From assembly GCA_025965195.1 (NCBI GenBank), contig JAOPXK010000120.1, positions 33,638-97,637 on the forward strand: a DNA stretch of 64,000 nt, in the 5' to 3' direction. How positions within the stretch are numbered: position 1 is the first letter of the stretch; each line of letters opens with the position of its first letter. Below the pieces are notes generated by a model that was not told the origin of the DNA, did not search any database, and saw only the letters and a program-made list of their open reading frames with translations. Of the stretch, positions 46,250-55,440 are shown in pieces. The translations under genes were made by a program, and so were the position numbers. This DNA is from Marmoricola sp. (lineage in GTDB: Bacteria; Actinomycetota; Actinomycetes; Propionibacteriales; Nocardioidaceae).

Positions 46250-48415
46250 GTGAGTGGCAACCGGATCAGCACGTCCCGCACCAAGGGCGGCGGCGGCCCC
46301 AGCCGGAAGGCGAAGAAGCCGAACAAGCCGAACAAGCATGGTTGGCTGCGCACCTTCATCAAGTACGCCCTGATCGGCGGCGTGGTGATGGTGCTGATGG
46401 TGTGTGCGGTCTTCTACCTCGCCTACCAGAAGACCACGATCCCGGACCCCAACGCGGCGTTCCAGACCCAGTCGACGTACGTCTACTACAAGGACGGGCA
46501 CACCAAGCTCGGGCAGTACGCCGACCAGAACCGCGAGTCGATCTCCCTGGCAGAGATCCCCAAGTCCATGCAGGACGCCGTCGTCGCGGCCGAGGACCGG
46601 ACCTTCTGGACCAACAAGGGCATCGACCCCAAGAGCATCCTGCGAGCGGCGTTCTCCAACGCCAAGGGCAACGCGACCCAGGGCGCATCGACCATCACCC
46701 AGCAGTACGTCAAGATCCTCTACCTCACGCAGGAGCGCACCCTCGGCCGCAAGATCAAGGAAGCGTTCCTGTCGCTGAAGATCCAGCAGGAGCAGTCCAA
46801 GCAGGAGATCCTGCAGGGCTACCTCAACACCATCTACTTCGGACGTGGGGCGTACGGCGTCCAGGCCGCCGCGCACGCCTACTTCGGCATCGATGCGAAG
46901 AAGCTGAACGCCGGGCAGAGCGCGATGCTGGCGTCGGTCCTGAACAGCCCGAGCTACCTCAGTCCTGACGGCAGCGCGGCCGGGAAGCAGGCGCTGCTCG
47001 CCCGCTACGGCTACGTCCTGGACGGGATGGCCAAGGTCGGCACCCTGAGCTCGTCGCGCGCGGACACGCTGAAGCTGAAGCTGCCGAAGACGGTCAAGCA
47101 GAAGACCAGCAACCAGTACGAAGGCCAGAAGGGCTTCCAGCTGACGCTGGTCAAGAACGAGCTCGAGCGGATCGGATTCGACGAGGCCACCATCGACGGC
47201 GGAGGCCTGAGGGTCACCACCACGATGTCCCCGCAGGCGATGGCCGCCGACAAGGCGGCCGTGGTCGGCAACAAGCCGAACCTCAAGGGCCTGCACGTCG
47301 GTGTCGCGTCGGTCGACGTGAAGACCGGTGGACTGCTCGGCTTCTACGGCGGCCAGAACTTCCTGCAGAGCCAGCTCAACTACGCGACCCTCCCTGCCGG
47401 TTCGGTCGGATCCTCCTTCAAGCCGTTCGCGCTGGCGGCCGGCATCAAGCAGGGGTTCAGCCTCAAGGACACCTTCGATGGCAACTCGCCGTACACCTTC
47501 CCGGACGGCTCGACGGTCAAGAACGAGGGCGAGGGCACCGGTGAGAACCTGGGTGCCCACATCAGCCTGCTGACCGCGCTCGAGCAGTCGGTCAACACCG
47601 CCTTCGTCGACATGACCGCGTCGATGAAGAACGGCCCGTCGGCCATCAAGAAGATGGCCCTCGCGATGGGTGTCCCCTCGACCGACGACGTCCAGGACAA
47701 CGCGCGCATCGCGCTCGGCTCTGCCTCGATCTCGCCGGTCGACATGGCCAACGCGTACTCCACGATCGCCAACGGCGGCGTCCACCACGCGTGGTACGTC
47801 GTCAGCAAGGTCACCCGCGCCTCCGACGGCAAGGTGCTCTACACCGCCCCGAAGAAGCACGACCGGGTGATCTCGGCAGACATCGCCGCGGACGTCAGCT
47901 ACGCCATGCAGGGTGTGGTCAAGGCAGGCACCGGCCAGAACGCGCTGGCCCTCGGCCGGCCCGCGGCCGGCAAGACCGGCACCGCGACCAACGACTCCCA
48001 CCTCGTGGACTCCTCGTGGTTCATCGGGTTCACCCCGCAGGTCTCCACGGCGGTGATGTACGTCCGCGGCACGGGCCACGAGAGCCTGGAGAACTTCCTG
48101 GTGCCCTACTTCGGCGCCAACTACCCGACCGAGACCTGGACCGATGCGATGCGCGGCATCCTCCAGGGCACCACCACCGAGGACTTCCCGCCGCCGGCCA
48201 ACCTCGACGGGACGGCTCCGTCATCGGGCCACGCGCCGTACACACCGCCTCCGCCGCCGCCGAAGCACATCAAGACGACGCCGGCGACCACCCCGTCGCT
48301 GACCCCGTCGCTGACGCCGACGGTGACCCTCACGCCGATCACGCCGACGGACACGCCGACGGATCCGAATCCGCCGACCTGTACGCCGGTGATCCTGCAC
48401 CCGTGCCCCTCCTAG
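46250..48415 (+). CDS. ponA: Bifunctional class A penicillin-binding protein
   Basis: A 721-residue peptidoglycan synthase. A basic cytoplasmic start is followed by one helix (about 38-60), a GT51 glycosyltransferase domain with Glu115 in AAEDRTFW and GASTITQQYVK, and a transpeptidase domain with S388-x-x-K391 in GSSFKPFA, SVN at 447-449 and KTGTA at 575. The C-terminal tail from about 650 is Pro/Thr-rich. The GTG at 46250 is 20 codons into an earlier open frame. The neighbours padR/ino1 on one side and GT87 on the other give the Rv0046-Rv0051 arrangement. Confidence 0.96.
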   Translation: MSGNRISTSRTKGGGGPSRKAKKPNKPNKHGWLRTFIKYALIGGVVMVLMVCAVFYLAYQKTTIPDPNAAFQTQSTYVYYKDGHTKLGQYADQNRESISLAEIPKSMQDAVVAAEDRTFWTNKGIDPKSILRAAFSNAKGNATQGASTITQQYVKILYLTQERTLGRKIKEAFLSLKIQQEQSKQEILQGYLNTIYFGRGAYGVQAAAHAYFGIDAKKLNAGQSAMLASVLNSPSYLSPDGSAAGKQALLARYGYVLDGMAKVGTLSSSRADTLKLKLPKTVKQKTSNQYEGQKGFQLTLVKNELERIGFDEATIDGGGLRVTTTMSPQAMAADKAAVVGNKPNLKGLHVGVASVDVKTGGLLGFYGGQNFLQSQLNYATLPAGSVGSSFKPFALAAGIKQGFSLKDTFDGNSPYTFPDGSTVKNEGEGTGENLGAHISLLTALEQSVNTAFVDMTASMKNGPSAIKKMALAMGVPSTDDVQDNARIALGSASISPVDMANAYSTIANGGVHHAWYVVSKVTRASDGKVLYTAPKKHDRVISADIAADVSYAMQGVVKAGTGQNALALGRPAAGKTGTATNDSHLVDSSWFIGFTPQVSTAVMYVRGTGHESLENFLVPYFGANYPTETWTDAMRGILQGTTTEDFPPPANLDGTAPSSGHAPYTPPPPPPKHIKTTPATTPSLTPSLTPTVTLTPITPTDTPTDPNPPTCTPVILHPCPS

Positions 48416-48422
48416 CGTTCAG

Positions 48423-49877
48423 GTGAGCCCGGAGGACGGTCCCGACGTGGTCGCGCCGACACGGGTCGACCCCATCGCGGCCGCGTCGAGCGAGCTCATC
48501 GGCGGACCGTTGGGCGATCACGCTGCGCCACACCGGTGGTGGACGCCGGTGCAGGTGCTGCTGCTGGTCTTCACGTTCGTGTTCGCGCTCGGGCTGGTCC
48601 AGCGCGGTCCCTGCATGCAGACGGACTGGAACAACAGCGACGTCCGCTACGCGAAGATGTGCTACTCCGACATCCCCTACCTCTACACGGGGCGCGGGTT
48701 CGCCGAGCAGCACTGGCCCTACGCCGACAGCCATGGCCGGTATCCCGCGATGGAGTACCCCGTCGGCATCTCCTACCTGGCGTGGATCGCGTCCGAGCTG
48801 ACCACGATCGACGCTGCCGGACCGCCCGTGTCGGTCCGGGCAGCCGCCGACCCGGCGGATCTCTGGGGGATGCCGGGGATGGCGACGGAGGTCAATGCGA
48901 ACTTCGCCATCACCGCCGTACTCCTGTTCCTCTGCGGCCTGATCGCGGCCTGGTTCCTGGCCGGGGCCCACCGGCGGCGCCCATGGGACGCGTTGCCCTT
49001 CGTGCTCTCGCCCTGCCTGCTCGTGACCGGGCTGGTGAACTGGGACCTGCTCGCGGTGGCGTTCACGGCCGGCGCGCTGTGGGCATGGTCGCGTGGCAAG
49101 CCGCTCTGGGCCGGTCTTCTCCTCGGGCTCGGCGTGGCGACCAAGCTGTATCCCCTCTTCCTTCTCGGGGCCTTCCTGATCGTCGCGATCAGACGGCGGC
49201 GGCTGTCCTGGTTCGTGTGGGCAGCCGGCGGTGCGGCGGTGGCCTGGGTGCTGGCGAACCTGCCCGCGCTGCTGAGCAGCGTCGACCTGTGGAAGGTCTT
49301 CTGGAAGTTCAACTCCACGCGCGGAGCCGACCTCGGGTCGCTCTGGTACGTGCTCTCGCTCAAGGGCCACAGCTTCTCGGCGCACCAGATCAACCTGGTC
49401 TCCTGGGTCCTCTTCCTGGCCGCCTGTGCGGCGATCCTGGCGCTCGGCCTGCTGGTCAAGCAGCCACCGCGGGTGGCGCAGCTCGCATTCCTCATCGTCG
49501 CCGCGTTCCTGCTGGTCAACAAGGTGTACTCACCGCAGTACGTGCTGTGGCTGCTGCCCCTCGCCGTCCTCGCTCGGCCGCGATGGCGGGACCTGCTGAT
49601 CTGGCAGGCCTGTGAGCTCTTCTACTTCGCGTCCGTGTGGTGGTTCCTCGGGGGCTGGCTGACCTCCGCGAGCACGAACGCCGGGTCGCCGATCTACGAG
49701 ATCGCGATCGTGGTCCGGATGCTCGGTGAGATCTACCTGATGGCCGTGGTGGTCCGCGACATCCTCTGGCCCGGCCATGACCCGGTACGGGCCGATGGGG
49801 TCACCGACGACCCGATGACCCCCGAGGTAGCGGCACGTCCGCGTCCGCAGCCCGTCAACGAGGGCGTGGCTGGCTGA
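48423..49877 (+). CDS. GT87-like polytopic membrane glycosyltransferase (DUF2029)
   Basis: A 484-residue membrane protein with about ten helices. A short luminal loop includes WNNSDVRYAKMCYSDIPYLYTGRGF, with a DxR-type acidic pattern, and a second includes KFNSTRGADLGSLWYVLSLKG. This matches the Rv0051-like family next to ponA, related to polyprenyl-phosphate-mannose-using GT-C transferases. The donor and acceptor are not known. The GTG start lies 7 nt after ponA, so they are probably co-transcribed. Its end overlaps the convergent racemase-like gene by 23 nt. Confidence 0.85.
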   Translation: MSPEDGPDVVAPTRVDPIAAASSELIGGPLGDHAAPHRWWTPVQVLLLVFTFVFALGLVQRGPCMQTDWNNSDVRYAKMCYSDIPYLYTGRGFAEQHWPYADSHGRYPAMEYPVGISYLAWIASELTTIDAAGPPVSVRAAADPADLWGMPGMATEVNANFAITAVLLFLCGLIAAWFLAGAHRRRPWDALPFVLSPCLLVTGLVNWDLLAVAFTAGALWAWSRGKPLWAGLLLGLGVATKLYPLFLLGAFLIVAIRRRRLSWFVWAAGGAAVAWVLANLPALLSSVDLWKVFWKFNSTRGADLGSLWYVLSLKGHSFSAHQINLVSWVLFLAACAAILALGLLVKQPPRVAQLAFLIVAAFLLVNKVYSPQYVLWLLPLAVLARPRWRDLLIWQACELFYFASVWWFLGGWLTSASTNAGSPIYEIAIVVRMLGEIYLMAVVVRDILWPGHDPVRADGVTDDPMTPEVAARPRPQPVNEGVAG

Positions 49878-50976
49878 TCTCGACCCGGTCGACGTCGGTC
49901 GCGGTGTAGCGAACGCGTACGTCGATCTCGTCGCCGACCGCGGGCACGTCGGAACCGCTGGGCAGGAACAGCATCGAGGCCTGCATGTGCGGAGGCTCCG
50001 CGAAGAGGCGCTGCTTCCCGCCGACGGTGTACGGCGACCGAACGAACCCGGCTGCATCCAGCCCACCCCGGGCCAATGACGCCGCCCGGGCCCTGATCGA
50101 GGCCTCGCCCGTTGGCGCCTCGAGGCCGATGCCGTGGGCGGTGCCGCCCGAGACGACCAGGATCGTGCCGTTGCGCGGAGCCGAGCGGCCGCGATAGCCG
50201 AAGACGTCACCACGCTCCACCGGATGGACGTCGAGCACGGTCGCCTTCACCGAGAGCGCATCCCGGTCGCCCAGCCAGAGCCCGGTCCCGATGCGCGGCC
50301 GGAAGGTGAAGTCCGGATAGCGCGCCGACAGCGCGGTCAGCTCCTGGTTGCTGAGGTGGGAGACCCAGATCGTGCTGCCCTTGCGCTGGTCGAGCTTGTC
50401 CGGGTGGTCGAGCTTGTCGAGACCGGCCGCGACGATGTCGGTCATCAGCCGCTCGACCTCGGAGAGGTGCGAACCCTTTGCCAGCGGCAGGTGCAGGGCG
50501 GCGCCCTCCACGACGACACCTCCGGTGGTCGAGCTCGTCCTTCCGGTGGTCGAGCTTGTCGAGACCAGCTTCCCCGCGTCACGCAGGCCGCGGGCGGTGA
50601 AACCGTGCCTCGCCATCGACGTCATCCGCTCGAGGACGACGCGCGAGCGGCGCCCCGAGGAGGCCAGTGCGGTCAGGTCCTCGAGCCGGCCGACAGTGTG
50701 GATCACCCGCGGGTTGTCGACCACCGGGCTGAACGGCCGCCACGGGGTGAGGACCAGGATGTCGCCGTGGAAACGGTCCGCGACATCGGCGACCTCGTCG
50801 TAGGTCCCGACCGCGATCGTGTCGACACCGAGCCACTGCGCCCTGCGGGCCAGCCGGCCGTTGCCGAAGCCGTAGCCGTTGCCCTTCGCCACGGGCACCA
50901 GCAGCGGCTGGTGCTCCAGCACCGAGCGGAGGTGCGCGCGCCAGCGGTCTCCGTCGACGTACAACGTGAGGCTCAT
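49855..50976 (-). CDS. Alanine racemase-like PLP protein with repeat-derived insertions
   Basis: A 373-residue fold-type III protein. The PLP Lys is in VPVAKGNGYGFG near residue 30, and a Tyr candidate lies in VFGYRGRSAP. It ends in a beta-rich domain typical of alanine racemases, but the CMDQ motif is changed (HMQASM). Near residues 138-155 it reads LVSTSSTTGRTSSTTGG, and near 185-200 LDKLDHPDKLDQ. Both are translations of the palindromic DNA repeat in different frames. It overlaps femX as ATGA. Its substrate may be Ala or another amino acid. Confidence 0.8.
   Translation of the reverse strand: MSLTLYVDGDRWRAHLRSVLEHQPLLVPVAKGNGYGFGNGRLARRAQWLGVDTIAVGTYDEVADVADRFHGDILVLTPWRPFSPVVDNPRVIHTVGRLEDLTALASSGRRSRVVLERMTSMARHGFTARGLRDAGKLVSTSSTTGRTSSTTGGVVVEGAALHLPLAKGSHLSEVERLMTDIVAAGLDKLDHPDKLDQRKGSTIWVSHLSNQELTALSARYPDFTFRPRIGTGLWLGDRDALSVKATVLDVHPVERGDVFGYRGRSAPRNGTILVVSGGTAHGIGLEAPTGEASIRARAASLARGGLDAAGFVRSPYTVGGKQRLFAEPPHMQASMLFLPSGSDVPAVGDEIDVRVRYTATDVDRVEISQPRPR
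50385..50424 (+). repeat. Interspersed palindromic repeat, copy 2 with a partial copy (in the racemase-like gene)
   Basis: A partial unit GGTCGAGCTTGTC (50388-50400) is followed by a full unit at 50403-50424. Read on the minus strand in the gene's frame they give LDKLDHPDKLDQ, a different frame from the other copies. Confidence 0.8.
50524..50567 (+). repeat. Interspersed palindromic repeat, copy 3 with a partial copy (in the racemase-like gene)
   Basis: A partial, slightly changed unit (50524-50540, GAGCTCGTCC) and a full unit (50545-50567), read as VSTSSTTGRTSSTT in the gene. The two units are 21 nt apart. Confidence 0.8.
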
Positions 50977-52196
50977 GACCGGCGCCTCATGTAGAGGTCG
51001 AACGCCTTGTAGATCACGCGGTTGAGCGGGAGATCCCACTCGCCGACGTACTCGACGGCCTCGCCACCGGTGCCGACCTTGAACTGGATCAACCCGACAT
51101 GCGGGTCCTCGGAGTCGATGGTGTCGGTGATCCCGCGCAGGTCGTAGACATCGGCGCCGAGCGCGATCGAGTCACGGATCATCTGCCACTGGATCGCGTT
51201 GGAGCCGCGGACGTCGCGCTTCTCGGTCGAGCTGGCGCCGTAGGAGTACCAGGTGTGGCCCCCGACGCGGATCCAGATCGTGCTCGCGACCAGGTCGCCC
51301 TCGTGGTGGGCGAGATAGAGCCTGATCCGGCCACCAGGATCTGCATCCTCGGTCCGCAACGCCGAGAACGCCGAGGACGCCGAGAACGCCGAGAACATCG
51401 TCTTGAAGTAGCTCAGCGGTCGCGGGGTGAAGTGGTCCCGCTCGGCCGTGTGCGCGTACAGCTTGTGGAAGGCAGCCAGGTCGGCCTCGGTGGTCGAGCT
51501 TGTCGAGGCCCCCGGCATCGCTCCCTGCGTCACCACGACCCCGGCCTTGTCGGCCTTCTTGATGTTGCGCCGCCAGAGCTGGTTCATCCCCTTGAGGACC
51601 TCGTCCTCGGTCCGGCCGGTCAGCGGGATCTGGAAGTTGAACTGAGGCTGGCCGGCAGCGAAACCGCCCTCGACGGACTGCGGCCGCCAGCCCAGCTCGG
51701 TCAGCTCCGAGACCACCATCGCGCCGGTCTGGCTTCGCTCGGCCGGGGGCAATGTGGTCAGCGAGCGTACGGCGGGATCGGCGATCCCGTCCTTGACCTG
51801 GGCCGCGGTCCAGCGCCGGTTGATCACCGGCGGTCCGATCCGGATGCCGAAGGCTCCCTTGGCCTTGAGGTGTGCCGCCATCGGCGCCAGCCAGGCACCG
51901 AGGTCGTCGGCGTCCCAGTCGATGACCGGACCCTCGGGAAGGTAGGCGAGGAACCGCCGGATCTTCGGCAGCTGCCGGTAGAGCACCAGGGCGACCCCGA
52001 CGATCTGCCCCTGCTGTCCCGGGGTGCCCGGGTGGTCGGGCGCGGTCGAGACCCAGCCGATCGACTCGGCGCGCCACTCGCTCTTCACCTTCGCCCACGC
52101 CGGGGTCTGCAGGAAGCTCGCGGAGCGCTGGGCTGCGATGAAGGAGAGGTGTTCCTCGGCGGTGATCGTGCGGACGGTCAGGGCGGGGGAAGTCAC
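50973..52196 (-). CDS. FemABX-family peptidyltransferase (lipid II interbridge aminoacyltransferase)
   Basis: A 407-residue protein of two GNAT-like halves. Diagnostic stretches are SFLQTPAWAKVKSEW at the N-terminus, PLTGRTEDEVLKGMNQLWRRNIKKADKAGV in the middle, and YSYGASSTEKRDVRGSNAIQWQMI near 335. FemX-type enzymes use aminoacyl-tRNA to add the first amino acid of the cross-bridge to lipid II. The amino acid is not known. Near residues 229-236 GASTSSTTEAD is repeat-derived. Another low-complexity stretch, SAFSASSAFSA, comes from 9-bp tandem repeats. It sits directly upstream of the racemase-like gene. Confidence 0.88.
   Translation of the reverse strand: MTSPALTVRTITAEEHLSFIAAQRSASFLQTPAWAKVKSEWRAESIGWVSTAPDHPGTPGQQGQIVGVALVLYRQLPKIRRFLAYLPEGPVIDWDADDLGAWLAPMAAHLKAKGAFGIRIGPPVINRRWTAAQVKDGIADPAVRSLTTLPPAERSQTGAMVVSELTELGWRPQSVEGGFAAGQPQFNFQIPLTGRTEDEVLKGMNQLWRRNIKKADKAGVVVTQGAMPGASTSSTTEADLAAFHKLYAHTAERDHFTPRPLSYFKTMFSAFSASSAFSALRTEDADPGGRIRLYLAHHEGDLVASTIWIRVGGHTWYSYGASSTEKRDVRGSNAIQWQMIRDSIALGADVYDLRGITDTIDSEDPHVGLIQFKVGTGGEAVEYVGEWDLPLNRVIYKAFDLYMRRRS
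51489..51510 (+). repeat. Interspersed palindromic repeat, copy 4 (inside the femX-like gene)
   Basis: GGTCGAGCTTGTCGAGGCC core, one base off the consensus (GAGGCC for GAGACC). It reads ASTSSTTE on the minus strand, between two conserved parts of the protein. Confidence 0.8.
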
Positions 52197-52325
52197 GGGC
52201 CCGAGCCTAGACGGTGAGGTCCTGAAGGGGCCTGACGATGACCGGCCCGAGCCCGCGTCGAACGGGCACCAGCGGACCCCGGTCTGCTGACATCGACCCG
52301 AATTCAGGCTCCGTCATGGTCCCAT

Positions 52326-53033
52326 GTGCTCGTGGAACCCACGATCGTCACGCCGATCACGGCCCGCAAGGCCGTGATCGCGGCTGCCCTTTACGGCATC
52401 GTCGGCCTGGCCGTCGGCGTCCTGACGCAGCGGCTCGTGACCGCAGGGAAGCTCACCGACCTCGGCAACACCGCGCAGCTCGCGGTAGGCATGTTCGCCC
52501 TCTGGACGGTGCTGATCGCGCTGATCGCGCGGGTCAGCGGCCACGTCTGGCAGGGCGGCCTGAACACGATGGTGTTCTTCGCCGCCGCCGTGCTGGCCCA
52601 CTACCTCTACGCCTGGCAGCGGGACGAGACGGCGGGCAGCGACTGGCGGGCGTGGGGACTGATCGTGGTGACCGTGGTGCCGGTGGCCGGGGTGGCCATT
52701 GCCTGGGCGTCGTTGCCGAGCCATCCGGGCTGGGGCTGGGGCGCGCTGAGTGGGCCGGTGCTCGCCGTACCGATCGGAACCATCCTCGGCGAGGCACTGG
52801 TGCTGCACGCGAGCCGTCACGTCGACGCGGACAGTCTGCTGGTCGTCGACGTCTGCTTCGCAGTGCTGCTGGCGTGGCTGTTGCCGCGGACCTGGCCGGC
52901 CCGGGTCCTCGCGGTGGTGGTCGCGATCCCGATCGCGTTCGTGGTCCGGGACTTCTGGGACAGCTCCTTCATCGACGCCTTCAACCAGGTCCGCGACTGG
53001 GTCGGGCTGGACGGCCCGGACCTGCCGGCCTGA
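52326..53033 (+). CDS. Polytopic membrane protein, unknown function
   Basis: A 235-residue protein with about seven hydrophobic segments: near 17-36, 50-70, 78-98, 110-130, 140-160, 170-190 and 195-212. There is no recognised motif. It resembles small actinobacterial integral membrane proteins of the DUF6518 kind, but I cannot confirm a family. It begins with a GTG, diverging from femX, 129 nt away. High third-position GC supports the frame. Confidence 0.6.
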   Translation: MLVEPTIVTPITARKAVIAAALYGIVGLAVGVLTQRLVTAGKLTDLGNTAQLAVGMFALWTVLIALIARVSGHVWQGGLNTMVFFAAAVLAHYLYAWQRDETAGSDWRAWGLIVVTVVPVAGVAIAWASLPSHPGWGWGALSGPVLAVPIGTILGEALVLHASRHVDADSLLVVDVCFAVLLAWLLPRTWPARVLAVVVAIPIAFVVRDFWDSSFIDAFNQVRDWVGLDGPDLPA

Positions 53034-53132
53034 CCGGTTGCTGCTAGTTACCCGGTTTTGGCGGTGACCGGGGTGCGCTGACGCGCCAAGGTTCAGGGGT
53101 CGACCACTCGGGCCGTTGGGTGAGGAGCATCC

Positions 53133-55415
53133 GTGATTCGTCGTACGAGCACGCTCGCGGTCGTCGCACTCCTGGCCGCCCTGTTCGGGCTGGCCGCCCC
53201 GGCTCCCTCCCTCGCAGCGACGGGCACGCCCGGCACGCCGTACACCTGGGGAGGCAACAACTTCGGCCAGCTCGGTGACGGCAGTACCACCAACCGGCTC
53301 GCCGCGGGCCCGGTCAGCGGACTGACCGATGTCGTCTCCGTGCACGGCGGCCGTGAGTTCGAGATCGCGCTCAGGTCTGACGGCTCGGTCTGGGTGTGGG
53401 GGAGCAACGTCGACGGAGCGCTCGGCCTCGGCGGCTCGGTCAACCGGCCGACGCCGAGCGCCGCGCCGGCCTTCGGCACCGCAATCGCGGTCACCGCCGG
53501 ACACAACTACTCCGTGGTGCTGCGCAGCAACGGGACCGTGTGGACCTCCGGGCTGAACTCCGACGGTCAGCTCGGCGACGGCACGACCACCCTTCGCCGG
53601 ACGCCGGTGCAGGTGGTCGGCCTGACCGGCATCGTCGCGATCGCCGCGGGGCGCGACATGACCTTCGCGCTCAAGGCCGACGGCACCGTGATGGCCTGGG
53701 GCCGCAACGACGAGGGCCAGCTCGGCGACGGCACGACCACGCGGCGGCTGACCCCGGTCGCGGTCCACAACCTGACGAACGTGGCGCAGCTGGTGGGCGG
53801 ACGCGACCACGGCCTCGCCGTGCGCACGGACGGCTCGGTCTGGACCTGGGGCTCCAACGACTACGGCCAGCTCGGTGATGGCACCCTCGTCGACAAGACC
53901 GTGCCGGCCCAGGTCGCGACCGGGATGACCGAGGTCGCAGCCGGCGCCCACCACTCCTACGCGCTGCGCGCCGACGGCCAGGTGCTGGCGTGGGGCCGCA
54001 ACTACCGCGACGAGATCGGTGACGGTACGACGACCCAGCGGACCCGACCCGTCGCGGTGATCGGCGTGACGACGGCCGTCGACCTCGGCTCCGGACGCGA
54101 CCACGGCGTCGCCGTCCTGGCCGACGGGCACGTGATGACCTGGGGCTACAACCTCTACGGGCAGCTCGGTGACGGCACCACGACGTCCCGGACCCGGGCC
54201 ATCGTGGTCCCGGGCGTCACCGGCGCGATCAAGTCGGGCGGGGGTGGTGAGGAGTACTCCGTCGTCCTCGTCGGCACCGGTCCGCCGCCGAACCAGCCAC
54301 CCGTCGCGACCTTCACCGCGGCGTGCACCAACTTGTCCTGCTCGTTCAACGGGCAGGCCTCGAGCGACCCCGACGGCGTCATCGCGTCGTACAACTGGGA
54401 CCTGGGCGGGGTGCCCGCTGTCGGCCCGGGTCCGGGCTACGTGTTCCCGGAGGCGGGGACCTACCAGATCTCGCTGACCGTGACCGATGACGACGGCGCC
54501 ACCGACACCGTCCAGCAGTCCCTGACCGTCCCGAAGCCTGGCAACGTGCCGCCGGTCGCGAGGTTCACCTTTGCGTGCGTGAACCTGGCCTGCTCGTTCG
54601 ACGGCGGCACCTCGAGTGACCCGGATGCGTCCATCGCGTCGTACCTCTGGGACTTCAGCGACGACGCCCAGTCATTGGGCGTCGGGCCGACGCACACGTT
54701 CGCCGCAGCCGGGACCTACCCGGTGTCCCTGACGGTCACCGACAGCGATGGCGCGACCAACACCGTGGTCCACGACGTGACGGTCAGCAACGCCCCACCG
54801 CCCACCATCACCTTCCGCGCCTCGGCCGCGTCGGACAGCAACTCCACGCAGCCCTCGGTCGTGGTGCCCGGCGCGGTGCAGGCCGGCGACCGCCTCGTCC
54901 TGATCGTCACGACCAACCGGGCGGCGGCGGCCACCACGCCGGTGGGCTGGACCTCGGTGGGCTCGGTCTCCGACGGCACCGAGGTCCGGTCCTGGATCTT
55001 CACCCGAGCCGCGACGGCGGGGCTTGGTGGCTCGACACTCCGGGTCACTCTCGACGCGATCTCCAAGACCAGCCTGACGGTCGTGGCGTACGCCGGCGCA
55101 GGCGCACCGTCCGCCGTGGGGGCCTTCGAATCGGGTACAACGACCGGTCATGTGGCTCCGGCAGCGCCCGTCGCGACCGCCGGCTCGACGGTGCTGCGCT
55201 ACTGGGCGGACAAGGTGGGTGCAACCCATGGCTGGACGCTGCCCGCCGGCGTGACCGGCCGCGCCTCAACGCTCGGATCGGGTGGCGGACTGCTCACCAC
55301 GACCACCGGCGACTCGTCCGGGGTGGCGGCGGGCACTGCAGGCACGGTCACGGCTACGGCCGGTGCCCCCTCGGCGAAGGCGGTCAGCTGGACCGTGGTG
55401 CTCCCGCCGGTCTAG
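53133..55415 (+). CDS. Secreted RCC1-repeat protein with two PKD domains
   Basis: A 760-residue exported protein. A signal peptide (hydrophobic 8-28) ends near SLAATGT. Seven RCC1-type blades follow to about 385, each with a WG or similar then GQLGDGTT motif (TWGGNNFGQLGDGSTT, WGRNDEGQLGDGTTTRR). Two PKD domains follow (about 390-468 and 473-555), each with FNGQASSDPDG or FDGGTSSDPDA and ending YQISLTVTDDDGATD-like. A C-terminal beta domain of about 200 residues completes it. There is no sorting signal. It may bind a surface polymer or partner. The GTG start and signal peptide agree. Confidence 0.85.
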   Translation: MIRRTSTLAVVALLAALFGLAAPAPSLAATGTPGTPYTWGGNNFGQLGDGSTTNRLAAGPVSGLTDVVSVHGGREFEIALRSDGSVWVWGSNVDGALGLGGSVNRPTPSAAPAFGTAIAVTAGHNYSVVLRSNGTVWTSGLNSDGQLGDGTTTLRRTPVQVVGLTGIVAIAAGRDMTFALKADGTVMAWGRNDEGQLGDGTTTRRLTPVAVHNLTNVAQLVGGRDHGLAVRTDGSVWTWGSNDYGQLGDGTLVDKTVPAQVATGMTEVAAGAHHSYALRADGQVLAWGRNYRDEIGDGTTTQRTRPVAVIGVTTAVDLGSGRDHGVAVLADGHVMTWGYNLYGQLGDGTTTSRTRAIVVPGVTGAIKSGGGGEEYSVVLVGTGPPPNQPPVATFTAACTNLSCSFNGQASSDPDGVIASYNWDLGGVPAVGPGPGYVFPEAGTYQISLTVTDDDGATDTVQQSLTVPKPGNVPPVARFTFACVNLACSFDGGTSSDPDASIASYLWDFSDDAQSLGVGPTHTFAAAGTYPVSLTVTDSDGATNTVVHDVTVSNAPPPTITFRASAASDSNSTQPSVVVPGAVQAGDRLVLIVTTNRAAAATTPVGWTSVGSVSDGTEVRSWIFTRAATAGLGGSTLRVTLDAISKTSLTVVAYAGAGAPSAVGAFESGTTTGHVAPAAPVATAGSTVLRYWADKVGATHGWTLPAGVTGRASTLGSGGGLLTTTTGDSSGVAAGTAGTVTATAGAPSAKAVSWTVVLPPV

Positions 55416-55440
55416 GAGCCTGCCCCCGAGGTGTTCGCGC

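Noticed and set aside
46112..48079. Long open frame of 655 codons opposite ponA
   Set aside because: It is antisense to a firmly identified gene, rich in Arg, Val, Leu and Gly as expected from high-GC reverse frames, and has no recognisable domain.
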